Below, in pieces: positions 1 through 6,819 of a DNA stretch of 8,820 bases. The notes under the pieces were generated by a model. That model was not told where the DNA came from, did not search any database, and was given only the letters and a program-made list of their open reading frames with translations. The stretch lies in the NCBI GenBank assembly GCA_018695085.1, contig JABHOU010000239.1, positions 1 to 8,820 on the forward strand, written 5' to 3'. The DNA comes from Opitutia bacterium (GTDB taxonomy: Bacteria; Verrucomicrobiota; Verrucomicrobiia; Opitutales; Seribacteraceae). The first letter of the stretch is position 1; every line of letters begins with the position of its first letter. Position numbers and translations under genes: made by a program.

Positions 1-1
1 A

Positions 2-1219
2 AAGCGTAGATGGATTGGCATTGAGAAGCTTGAGCTCGCTTTAGACACAGAGATCATGGATGCGGCCCGAATCAGGTGGTGGAGGGCGGACAGGAACAAA
101 GATGGCAAATTGCAGTATTCCGAATTTCCGCACCCGGACTGGAAGCGAGCCAATCGAAATGACGATGACGTGGTTGACTGGGCTGAAGAGGTATCGGATC
201 GCGTTCTCAGGAAGTTGGCTGAGGAGGGAGACTTTTTAGCGAAACATGGTAAAGACTCGCAAAAACAGTGGCCCTCGATTTATGCCTGGGGCGTCGCTCA
301 CCCCGATTTTGAACAGGTCTTCCATTTCATCGACTGGGATCGCGACGGCAAGATCACCTCGGCGGAATACAAGGCCTTTGAGGATCAGCTAAACGCTTAC
401 AACGATCCCTCCTTCCCCAAAACCAACCAGAACGGACAAACCCGCGAAGACCTTCTTTTAGAAGTAAGGTCGAGGAAGAAACCGAAAGCCATCACGAAGA
501 GGAAGTCCGGAGCAGCGGACCCGCACACAGTGCGAATTGAGGCCGCCTTCAGCAAAGAAAAGCTGGCCAAGGCACGCGAGATGTGGGCTGCTCTCGATAA
601 GAATCGCGATAACATCTGGCAATACGATGAGTTCCCGCACCCGGATTGGAAGCGTGCCAATCGCGATGGCGATGACGGCTTGAGTTGGAAGGAAGAATTG
701 GCCGACCAAATGTTCAGAAGACAATCGAAAACCTATCCCAAAAAATATGGCTCCACGACACAAAAGGAATGGCCCACTCAGCAAGCCTGGAATAAGGATC
801 GGGCCGACTTCAAGCAGCTTTTCGCGTTTATCGACTGGGATCACGACGGGGTGATCACGGTTGCCGAATACGAGGTCTTCGATGTGCAGATCAAGTCCTA
901 TCACGACGGGTCCTATCCCAAAACAAATGAGCAGGGAGAGACTGGAATGGAGGTCTTCAAGCGACTGACTGCCCAGCCCACGAAAGCTGGCCAAGCACAA
1001 AAAGCGGGGCAATTGCGGAAGACATCGTGGGATTCCAAGGAAGAGTGGAATCGCGATAGGCCGACGGTGAAGTGGATCTTCCCCTTCATCGACAAGAACA
1101 GCGACGGCACGATCGACACCGATGAGTACCAGGCGATTCAGAAGTACAAGAAGAAGCATGCAGATTGGATGGATCGGGCTCGCAAAGAAATTGGGGCAAC
1201 CGCCTCGGAGAAAAAGTAA
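2..1219 (+). CDS. EF-hand repeat protein, 5' end outside the window
   Basis: The reading frame is open from the left edge with no stop, so the gene begins upstream. The first ATG (position 56) is unlikely to be the true start, because it lies inside a helix that aligns with an internal helix of the second repeat. Counting from that ATG (387 residues), seven 12-residue EF-hand loops are visible at about 12-23, 33-44, 93-104, 181-192, 202-213, 260-271 and 346-357. Most have the D-x-D/N-x-D-G-x-I/L pattern ending in E. Loop 181-192 has N instead of the usual G at position 6. A block of about 169 residues is duplicated: EFPHPDWKRANR occurs at 23-34 and again at 192-203, and each copy ends in a W-rich single EF-hand module. 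A third copy of that module (about 320-378) forms the C-terminus. The role is probably calcium binding, structural or docking. No catalytic domain is visible in the window, though one may lie upstream. The stop overlaps the next gene's start. Confidence 0.85.
   Translation, partial: KRRWIGIEKLELALDTEIMDAARIRWWRADRNKDGKLQYSEFPHPDWKRANRNDDDVVDWAEEVSDRVLRKLAEEGDFLAKHGKDSQKQWPSIYAWGVAHPDFEQVFHFIDWDRDGKITSAEYKAFEDQLNAYNDPSFPKTNQNGQTREDLLLEVRSRKKPKAITKRKSGAADPHTVRIEAAFSKEKLAKAREMWAALDKNRDNIWQYDEFPHPDWKRANRDGDDGLSWKEELADQMFRRQSKTYPKKYGSTTQKEWPTQQAWNKDRADFKQLFAFIDWDHDGVITVAEYEVFDVQIKSYHDGSYPKTNEQGETGMEVFKRLTAQPTKAGQAQKAGQLRKTSWDSKEEWNRDRPTVKWIFPFIDKNSDGTIDTDEYQAIQKYKKKHADWMDRARKEIGATASEKK
1207..1210 (+). 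promoter_or_regulatory. Ribosome binding site GGAG for the dehalogenase
   Basis: GGAG lies 8 bases before the ATG at 1219, inside the last codons of the EF-hand gene. It supports 1219 as the start rather than the in-frame upstream ATG at 1165. The TAATG stop-start overlap suggests translational coupling of the two genes. Confidence 0.6.
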
Positions 1220-1893
1220 TGGCGACGATCGCTTTTGATGTCTACGGGACCTTGATCGATACCGACGGTGTGGTGTCCCGATTGCGCGAGTGGATTGGTT
1301 CGCAGGCGGAGGTGTTTTCGAAAACCTGGCGAAGCAAGCAGCTCGAGTATTCGTTTCGGCGGGGACTGATGCGGCACTACGAGAACTTCGCGGTCTGCAC
1401 GCGTCAGGCGCTGGAGTATTGCTGCGCCGAATACGATGTTTCGTTATCTTCGGAACAGAAAGACATGTTGCTGCAAAGCTATCGCGGGTTGCCTGCTTTT
1501 GCAGACGTCGAAGAGAGTCTGGTCGCGTTGAAGGCGGGTGGGCATTGTCTTTTTGCGTTTTCCAACGGTACTTCCGAAGCTGTCGAGGAGGTTTTGCGTG
1601 CCAATGGCTTGCGTGAATGCTTTGAGGATGTCGTCAGTTGTGACGGCCTTAAGACCTTCAAGCCGAACCCGGATGTCTACCACTATTTCATGAGGGAAGC
1701 AGGCGACTCAAAGGACGCGTGGTTGATTTCCGGCAATCCGTTTGACGTGATCGGTGCCATATCGGCGGGCATGAAGTCGGCATGGGTCAAGCGTTCTGAC
1801 CGTGTAGTCTTTGATCCGTGGGGAATCGAACCGACCCTTACCGTCGCCACCTTGAGCGAACTGTGTGAGAAATTGGATATCAACAAACCCTAA
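1219..1893 (+). CDS. Haloacid dehalogenase type II (L-2-haloacid dehalogenase, HAD superfamily)
   Basis: This 224-residue protein probably catalyses hydrolytic removal of a halogen from 2-haloalkanoic acids (EC 3.8.1.2), giving the hydroxy acid. It has no signal peptide and should be cytoplasmic. The catalytic set known from the L-DEX type enzyme is complete and evenly offset: nucleophile D7 and T11 in FDVYGTLID, R38 in WRSKQLEY, S115-N116 in FSNG, K148 and Y154 in FKPNPDVY, and S171, N173, D176 in SGNPFD. Length fits the family (about 220-235 residues). The start at 1219 is chosen because it directly precedes the nucleophile strand, has a GGAG site, and overlaps the previous stop as TAATG. 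An ATG 54 bases upstream would add a charged tail inside the preceding gene. A different HAD phosphatase-like activity is possible, but the R/K/Y/S-N-D pattern is specific to the dehalogenase branch. The physiological substrate is unknown. Confidence 0.9.
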   Translation: MATIAFDVYGTLIDTDGVVSRLREWIGSQAEVFSKTWRSKQLEYSFRRGLMRHYENFAVCTRQALEYCCAEYDVSLSSEQKDMLLQSYRGLPAFADVEESLVALKAGGHCLFAFSNGTSEAVEEVLRANGLRECFEDVVSCDGLKTFKPNPDVYHYFMREAGDSKDAWLISGNPFDVIGAISAGMKSAWVKRSDRVVFDPWGIEPTLTVATLSELCEKLDINKP

Positions 1894-1896
1894 GGA
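1892..1896 (+). promoter_or_regulatory. Ribosome binding site AAGGA for the LamG gene
   Basis: AAGGA overlaps the dehalogenase stop codon and sits 4 bases before ATG 1901. It selects 1901, which begins a signal peptide, over an in-frame ATG at 1865 inside the dehalogenase gene. Confidence 0.55.
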
Positions 1897-1900
1897 ACTT

Positions 1901-3139
1901 ATGAATAAAACGGTTGTTAGTATTGTTAGTACATTGATATTTTGCTTCTGGAATTCAGGGGATTTGAGAGCCGAGGAAACAAATGGGAAAGGTTTGCCAC
2001 CGATCCAGTTGGTGGCGGGCGATAAAAGTTTCATTGCGGCAAACCAAGAACGCGTCGATCTTGTCAGGCAAATACCTGGATTGGTCGCTTTATGGGATTT
2101 TGTTCAGCGGCGGGATTCGTGGAAGACGCGCAATCCATTTATTTCCATCCCGGGAAAATCTAGCGGACGGGCCTATGAACTCGAACCCAGAAACATATCG
2201 CGCGACTTTTGGCATGAGGGACCGCAAGCGACGCTTGCCGATTTTGAGTTGTTTGGGCGAGGACCATTCGGTCAAGCCGTCCGCTTTTCGTATCCTCGCA
2301 GCAAAGCGCATTTACCGGTCCTGGCCGTGCCACGAAAGAGTCTTCACGACTCACCTTTGGATATCAAAGGCAAAGGAAAATCCGTCACCTTGGTGGTTTG
2401 GTTGCTTTACGAAAAAGGCAGTCATGCGATCGCTGGAATGTGGCACGAGGGCACCGTTACCCCGAAGGGAGAACCTCCCATAGTAAAGGAGCCCGGCAAG
2501 CGGCAGTTCGGGCTTTTCGCTGGTCTGCAAGCACACAGGGGTGGGGTCGGCGCTCACATTTCGGAGAATGGTGGTTCATCGTTTGGCAACATCTACGCTC
2601 GGCACCTCGCGGCCACACCAACGAAAATGAAAAAAATCAAACCGGATATGAAACCCAGCGAGACCGATTCATATTGGAACGCAGTCGGTCTGGTTTTTCA
2701 CAACGAAGAAAATCGCGTGACCGCCTACTTGAATGGTTTGGCCAAGGAAGTTTGGGTGGAGAATCCGAAAGAGTCACGATTCTTTGAACATGCCTATCGC
2801 GCTTGGCAACAGGGACAGCTGGCTGCTATCGATGGAATCCAACCTGGTGAGGACGCGAATTTTCCCAAGGATCAATTCTACAGACCTCCCGAGGATGAAC
2901 CGGTTGAAACGAGAATTATCGAGCGGAGATCGGGTCGCATCGTACGGCTGGAAACCTATCCGTTCACAAAGATTGAGGCCACCTATCAGGTGCAGCCAGA
3001 CGGAAGCTTAGGGAAGCTACTGAAGCGTGACTTGGTTGCCCTCAAAATCCAACCCCTACTATTTCGGTTACGATATCTATGCTCCCAAGACAATGGAGCA
3101 AGGCGGACCGTTTACCATTGGTCGCGTTATCCACAGTAA
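1901..3139 (+). CDS. Secreted LamG-like (concanavalin A-like jellyroll) protein, frameshifted near its C-terminus
   Basis: From ATG 1901 the protein starts with a Sec-type signal peptide (MNKTVVSIVSTLIFCFW, likely cleavage after LRA at residues 22-24). A short segment then leads to GLVALWDF, a typical opening strand of LamG/laminin-G-like jellyrolls in secreted PVC proteins. Further jellyroll features follow: SVTLVVWL, the IAGMWHEGT strand, SYWNAVGLVFHNEENRVTAYLNG, and a long insertion rich in charged residues. Frame 1901 stays sensible to about LVALK (codon 3044-3046), then reads out as unrelated residues and stops at 3139. The missing end (NPYYFGYDIYAPKT and onward) is in the next frame and is listed separately. 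Removing one A from AAAA at 3044-3047 gives a continuous 451-residue protein ending at 3257. The role is probably carbohydrate or surface binding; no catalytic residues are recognised. It starts 7 bases after the dehalogenase stop, so co-transcription is likely. Confidence 0.75.
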   Translation: MNKTVVSIVSTLIFCFWNSGDLRAEETNGKGLPPIQLVAGDKSFIAANQERVDLVRQIPGLVALWDFVQRRDSWKTRNPFISIPGKSSGRAYELEPRNISRDFWHEGPQATLADFELFGRGPFGQAVRFSYPRSKAHLPVLAVPRKSLHDSPLDIKGKGKSVTLVVWLLYEKGSHAIAGMWHEGTVTPKGEPPIVKEPGKRQFGLFAGLQAHRGGVGAHISENGGSSFGNIYARHLAATPTKMKKIKPDMKPSETDSYWNAVGLVFHNEENRVTAYLNGLAKEVWVENPKESRFFEHAYRAWQQGQLAAIDGIQPGEDANFPKDQFYRPPEDEPVETRIIERRSGRIVRLETYPFTKIEATYQVQPDGSLGKLLKRDLVALKIQPLLFRLRYLCSQDNGARRTVYHWSRYPQ

Positions 3140-3257
3140 TCGACACGCGACGCTTTCCGCTTGGATCGGTGGTGTCGCCGTATTCGATCGCGCCCTTTCT
3201 GGCGACGAAATGAAAAGGCTCGCGAAAATTGGGAATTGCTCGGGTGCGGCTCAGTAA
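3048..3257 (+). pseudogene. Displaced C-terminal part of the LamG-like protein
   Basis: This segment, in the +1 frame relative to the gene starting at 1901, encodes SNPYYFGYDIYAPKT, then GGPFTIGRVIH, then WIGGVAVFDRALSGDEMKRL. That is the expected closing part of a LamG domain: the 'PFTIGR' strand, the 'GGVAVFDRALS' strand, and the 'EM..L' helix start. It has no plausible start of its own; a GTG at 3027 exists but has no ribosome binding site and lies beside the shift point. Either the gene is truly frameshifted, or the assembly has one extra A at 3044-3047. Confidence 0.7.
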
Positions 3258-3414
3258 AGTGTCAAAACCTAACAAACAGTTGGAATGGAATTTAGAAAGC
3301 TCCGGTGCACCTGAAAAAGAATAGCCCTACTAAACAAATCTCTTCTTAGTGAAATTCTTTTAATCAATCTTTTCTGGTATAAGAAATCGAATACTTTAGA
3401 CATATAATTTTGAT
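3258..3414 (+). promoter_or_regulatory. AT-rich intergenic region, probable promoter of the fusion gene
   Basis: This 157-bp gap separates the left cluster from the fusion gene. A weak sigma70-like pair is possible: TTCTTT at 3355-3360 and TATAAG at 3378-3383, spacing 17. A perfect TATAAT lies at 3403-3408, only 6 bases before the ATG at 3415; used as a -10 box it would give an almost leaderless transcript. No Shine-Dalgarno sequence precedes ATG 3415. GGTGCACC at 3304-3311 is a perfect 8-base palindrome without a loop. No convincing terminator is seen. Confidence 0.3.
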
Positions 3415-6400
3415 ATGAAACTTCTCTTTGTATTAACCATAATTTTGAACGCTCTGCTTGTTTGGCCAGGCTGCTTGGTTGCCGAAGTCAAAAGGTACGA
3501 AGCGGATGTCTGCGTGTATGGTGGCACGGCCAGTGGCGTCATGGCGGCGCTGGCAGCGGAAAAAGAAGGTTCCAAGGTGATCCTAATCGAGCCCACCCGC
3601 TGGCTTGGCGGAATGACAGGCGGAGGGATCAACCATCTGGACTGGGGAAAAGGCGAAACGGTGGGCGGCTCGACCTACAGGATCCTGATGGAGGGATTGA
3701 AGGACCCTAAAAGAGCTCATCAAGGGCATGCCAAACATGGCATCGGCAACAAACAGTATCGCGAGCGCTTCAAGAAGGCCGTCGAGGATCGAGGCATCAC
3801 CGTGATCTACGACCACCGCGTGGGCAAAGTCCAAGTCGGGGACGAGACCATCTATAAGCCAACTCGCCAAAAACCAATTGCCATGGGTGAGAAGGTTGCC
3901 TCAAAGAACAAAAATAATTCTATCCAATCGATCACGCTCGACTACGCACCTGTTGATGAAACCGGCTGCCCCATTCCCGAGCCCAAGAAGCGGAATGTCA
4001 TTACGGTCTCCGCAAAAGTGTTCATCGATTGTTCCTATGAGGGGGACTTGCTCGCGATGAGCGGAGTCAACTACACCTGGGGGCGAGAGTCGCGGGAACA
4101 TTACAAGGAATCGCTTGCCGGGGTGCGTCCTAGTCTGTGGGTTCACGACATCGATCCCTACGTCGAACCTGGCAACCCTGAGAGCGGATTGATCCCATTC
4201 GTCCAAGATCGGAAGCTGGGGCCTTTGGGCAGTGCCGACTCGTTGACGATGGGGTACTGCTTTCGACACGAGTTCGACATGAGCGGCAAGGGCATACCGA
4301 TTCCCGAGCCGAAGAATTATGACCCGGCCGAATTTGAAGTCTACCGGCGAGCCATTCGCGATGGTGTCGACATCTTCACAAGCCGAAAGATGCGGACAAC
4401 ACTCAACAAGATCACGGATGCAAAGAGGGGGCCGTTTGTTGGAGGCGCCCAATCCAATCGAAACCTAATGGGGTCCACCGTCTACGGGTGCAACGAGGAC
4501 TACCCGAACGGTGATTGGGCGACGCGGTCAAGGATCTGGAAGTTCCATCAGGAGTTCCTGATCAACTCGATCCACTTCGCAAAAACCGATCCCTTGGCCC
4601 CAAAAAGCATGAAGCAACGTGCGATGAAGACCTCATTCAGGAAAGGGGTGTTCGATGAGACCGGTGGCTGGCCAAACCAGTTCTATGTCCGGCAGGCCCG
4701 GCGCATGGTGTCGTCGTACGTTGTCACACAGAAGGACCTCGAGGGAAAAACCGACCCACCTCATACGGTGAGTCTTGCCGCCTATGGGGTCGACGATTGG
4801 CCGTACGCGGTGGTCGTGGAGGATGGCAAAGTCGCTGTGCAGGGCGGTGCGTTTTCCATCGTTTACCTGGACAACGGGAAATACAACGGTAGTTACAAGA
4901 TCCCCTACGAAGCCATCGTGCCACGCAAGGGAGAGTGCGACAACCTGCTCGTTCCCGTTTGCGTCTCGGCCAGCCATATCGCATTCACCTCTCTTCGCAT
5001 GGAGCCTGTCTGGATGATACTCGGCGAATCCGCCGGCGTGGCCGCCGCCATGGCCGTTGATGCTGCAATTCCGGTACAGGACGTTCCCTACAATCAGCTT
5101 CGGCCCAAACTGGAAAACCTTATACAAATCCTCGACCGGATCGATCAAGATTTAACGCAAACCCAGTCGGTACGCTGGAAGTCGCATGAAGATTGGAATG
5201 CTGAAAAGAAGGGGTACGAATGGCTGTTTCCTCATATCGATACCGACTCCGACGGCCAGATCTCGAGCGAAGAGTACGACACTTTTCGGAAATTCAAATC
5301 CAAGAACGTTGATTGGGAGCAATCACTTAAAAAAAAACTAAGCTCAAAGGGACATCCCTCAAAAGATAAACCCAACGTCGTACTGGTCTTTACCGATGAT
5401 CTGGGAATCGAAGCTCTCAAAGTCTATGGTGGCCACGGTGTAAAGACTCCACATATCGACAAATTGGCAAAGAACGGAATGTTGTTTACCCATTGCTTTG
5501 CCAACCCGGCGTGCACTCCGTCTCGGGCAGAACTTTTGACGGGGACGTACCCGAGGTTCATCGGTTTCCAACATGTCCTCGGCAAGTGGGAGGATGATCA
5601 CTTTCTGGATTCCAAAAAATTCAACAGTTTTGCCAATCAGTTGAAAAGGGTGGGGTATGCCACTGCGGTCGCCGGGAAATGGAATCTCTCCTGGCTTGCT
5701 CGAAACAATACAGTCAAGGCATTCGGTTTTGATGAACATTGCCTCTGGCAGATGTTTGACCGGGATGGCGTCAAGCGATCCCGCTTCTACCAACCCTACT
5801 TCCGGATCAATGGCAAAATTGAAGAAGAATCCATCGCCGACCGTTTCGGCCCTGACGTCTTGGCCGACTTCATGGTCGACTTCATGAAGCGGAAGAAGGA
5901 CGGGCCGTTCCTCATCTACTATCCCGCCTTATTGGTCCACACTCCCTACATCCGGGTTCCCGGTGGCCCGAAGACGAATGCTTTGCCGGATAACAGGCAA
6001 AAGAGCGGCCCCGAATGTTTCCCTGAAATGGTCGAGTACCTCGACAAGAATGTCGGACGGTTAGCGAACGCGATCGATGAGCTGGGAATTCGTGAGAACA
6101 CGATGGTTATCTTTTGCTCGGACAATGGAACGCATAGCCCCGTGAGATCCATCTGGGGAGAAAAGCGAACCAAAATCAAGGGAGGCAAAATGACCATGAC
6201 CGACCGGGGTTCGCGTGTTCCCCTGATGGTGAGTTGGCCAGGTAAGATCAAGCCGGGCTCGCAGTGTAATGACTTCGTGGAATTAGCGGATTTTCTGCCT
6301 ACCTTTCTTGACCTTGCCTCAGCTCCCGAACCAATGCAACAAGTCCACGGACAAAGCTTCCTGCCCCAGTTACTCGGGGGAAAAGGCCCCTCCAAAGAAT

Positions 6401-6579
6401 GGGTCCATATCGAGTACAAGGAAAACCGGCAGATCCGAACCAAGGAATGGATTTATACCAATAAGGACGAGTTGATCAAAGTGAACCAAATTGGTCGTCC
6501 GGAAAACCTCCCCGAGAAGGATACGGATCACCTCGAAATCCGTAAAAAAATGCAGCGAATCCTAAGCCAGACCAATTAA
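3415..6579 (+). CDS. Exported trifunctional-architecture fusion: FAD-dependent oxidoreductase, EF-hand module, type I sulfatase
   Basis: The 1054-residue frame starts with a Sec-type signal peptide (residues 1-23, no twin arginine). Residues about 28-570 are a FAD_oxidored-family (PF12831-like) domain: GGTASG at 36-41, acidic E59 closing the second strand, WLGGMTGGG at 63-71, FIDCSYEGD at 203-211, YVRQARRM at 424-431, and the C-terminal FAD motif GESAGVAAA at 537-545. Residues about 585-641 form one W-rich EF-hand module (loop 609-620, DTDSDGQISSEE). Residues about 650-1054 are an S1-family sulfatase: D661-D662 metal ligands, C700-T-P-S-R704 with C700 the expected formylglycine, K755 of GKW, H842, D903-N904, and K922. 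N757 replaces the usual His of GKWH. The sulfatase part (about 405 residues) is slightly short but has a normal C-terminal subdomain. It probably oxidises and desulfates a sulfated glycan or similar compound outside the cytoplasm; substrates are unknown. The start is set by the signal peptide. Confidence 0.88.
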   Translation: MKLLFVLTIILNALLVWPGCLVAEVKRYEADVCVYGGTASGVMAALAAEKEGSKVILIEPTRWLGGMTGGGINHLDWGKGETVGGSTYRILMEGLKDPKRAHQGHAKHGIGNKQYRERFKKAVEDRGITVIYDHRVGKVQVGDETIYKPTRQKPIAMGEKVASKNKNNSIQSITLDYAPVDETGCPIPEPKKRNVITVSAKVFIDCSYEGDLLAMSGVNYTWGRESREHYKESLAGVRPSLWVHDIDPYVEPGNPESGLIPFVQDRKLGPLGSADSLTMGYCFRHEFDMSGKGIPIPEPKNYDPAEFEVYRRAIRDGVDIFTSRKMRTTLNKITDAKRGPFVGGAQSNRNLMGSTVYGCNEDYPNGDWATRSRIWKFHQEFLINSIHFAKTDPLAPKSMKQRAMKTSFRKGVFDETGGWPNQFYVRQARRMVSSYVVTQKDLEGKTDPPHTVSLAAYGVDDWPYAVVVEDGKVAVQGGAFSIVYLDNGKYNGSYKIPYEAIVPRKGECDNLLVPVCVSASHIAFTSLRMEPVWMILGESAGVAAAMAVDAAIPVQDVPYNQLRPKLENLIQILDRIDQDLTQTQSVRWKSHEDWNAEKKGYEWLFPHIDTDSDGQISSEEYDTFRKFKSKNVDWEQSLKKKLSSKGHPSKDKPNVVLVFTDDLGIEALKVYGGHGVKTPHIDKLAKNGMLFTHCFANPACTPSRAELLTGTYPRFIGFQHVLGKWEDDHFLDSKKFNSFANQLKRVGYATAVAGKWNLSWLARNNTVKAFGFDEHCLWQMFDRDGVKRSRFYQPYFRINGKIEEESIADRFGPDVLADFMVDFMKRKKDGPFLIYYPALLVHTPYIRVPGGPKTNALPDNRQKSGPECFPEMVEYLDKNVGRLANAIDELGIRENTMVIFCSDNGTHSPVRSIWGEKRTKIKGGKMTMTDRGSRVPLMVSWPGKIKPGSQCNDFVELADFLPTFLDLASAPEPMQQVHGQSFLPQLLGGKGPSKEWVHIEYKENRQIRTKEWIYTNKDELIKVNQIGRPENLPEKDTDHLEIRKKMQRILSQTN
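5161..5340 (+). other. EF-hand linker module with an A9 tract at the sulfatase joint
   Basis: This segment encodes the EF-hand module joining the oxidoreductase and sulfatase parts. It is related to the C-terminal module of the first gene in the window: both share W-x-S-x-E-x-W-N, then W-hydrophobic-F-P-x-I-D, S-D-G-x-I, E-Y and a closing D-W. Nine consecutive A's occupy 5329-5337, read as three Lys codons. With eight A's the frame would stop at once (AAC TAA) after 641 residues; with ten it would stop 14 codons after the start of the tract's Leu. The sulfatase part has no ATG of its own near the joint. Confidence 0.7.
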
Positions 6580-6581
6580 GA

Positions 6582-6717
6582 ATGAAACACACGCTCTCAA
6601 TTCTTGGAACGATCCTGTTTGTTGTGCTCGTGTCCGGACTGTTCACCGGATTGTGAAGGCATCTTCCTGCAGATGGAGGATGATTCGGTTGTGAAGAAAT
6701 CGTATGTCAGGGACTGA
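6582..6717 (+). pseudogene. Possible small lipoprotein remnant, broken by one base
   Basis: ATG 6582 begins two bases after the fusion gene's stop and opens a 24-codon frame ending at TGA 6654-6656. Its product is a clean signal peptide (MKH, then a hydrophobic run LSILGTILFVVLVSGL). Dropping one T from TT at 6651-6652 turns the end into LFTGC, a near-lipobox, followed by EGIFLQMEDD and further residues to TGA 6715-6717, 44 residues in all. Either this is a decayed short lipoprotein gene, a sequencing error, or chance. No Shine-Dalgarno is seen; translation could be coupled to the preceding stop. I do not recognise a family. Confidence 0.3.
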
Positions 6718-6819
6718 CGGCCAACCATTAAAAACTTTTTGATTTTTGAATCCAAAATCTAATTCTTCACGAACACTATCGTTTTAATGTCACCCCCTTT
6801 TTCTTCAACAGACTGTAAA
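6718..6819 (+). promoter_or_regulatory. AT-rich leader of the MORN-repeat gene
   Basis: The stretch is strongly AT-rich, with runs of A and T (6729-6747) suggesting intrinsic curvature. A short imperfect inverted repeat pairs GATTTT (6741-6746) with AAAATC (6754-6759). A TCTAAT at 6758-6763 could be a -10 box, but the matching -35 position is poor. No Shine-Dalgarno precedes either candidate start (6787 or 6820). A promoter here is expected from the change in gene content but is not proven. Confidence 0.25.

Noticed and set aside
458..1159. Long antisense open frame (233 codons) opposite the EF-hand gene
   Set aside because: It mirrors a strongly supported EF-hand coding frame, shows no recognisable domain and has no supporting context; it is explained by codon bias of the sense gene.
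3040..3060. Programmed ribosomal frameshift in the LamG gene
   Set aside because: A +1 shift would be needed, but there is no recognisable slippery heptamer, stop-dependent +1 site or stimulatory structure; a one-base indel in AAAA is simpler.
3304..3311. GGTGCACC palindrome as a terminator or operator
   Set aside because: Eight bases with no loop, and no T-run follows; too short to call a site.
3329..3348. ACTAA...TTAGT inverted repeat as a terminator after the LamG gene
   Set aside because: Five AU-rich pairs around a 12-base loop would be too weak.
4633..5148. Antisense open frame of 171 codons opposite the oxidoreductase domain
   Set aside because: The sense strand carries clear FAD-binding and conserved family motifs here; the antisense product has no recognisable features.
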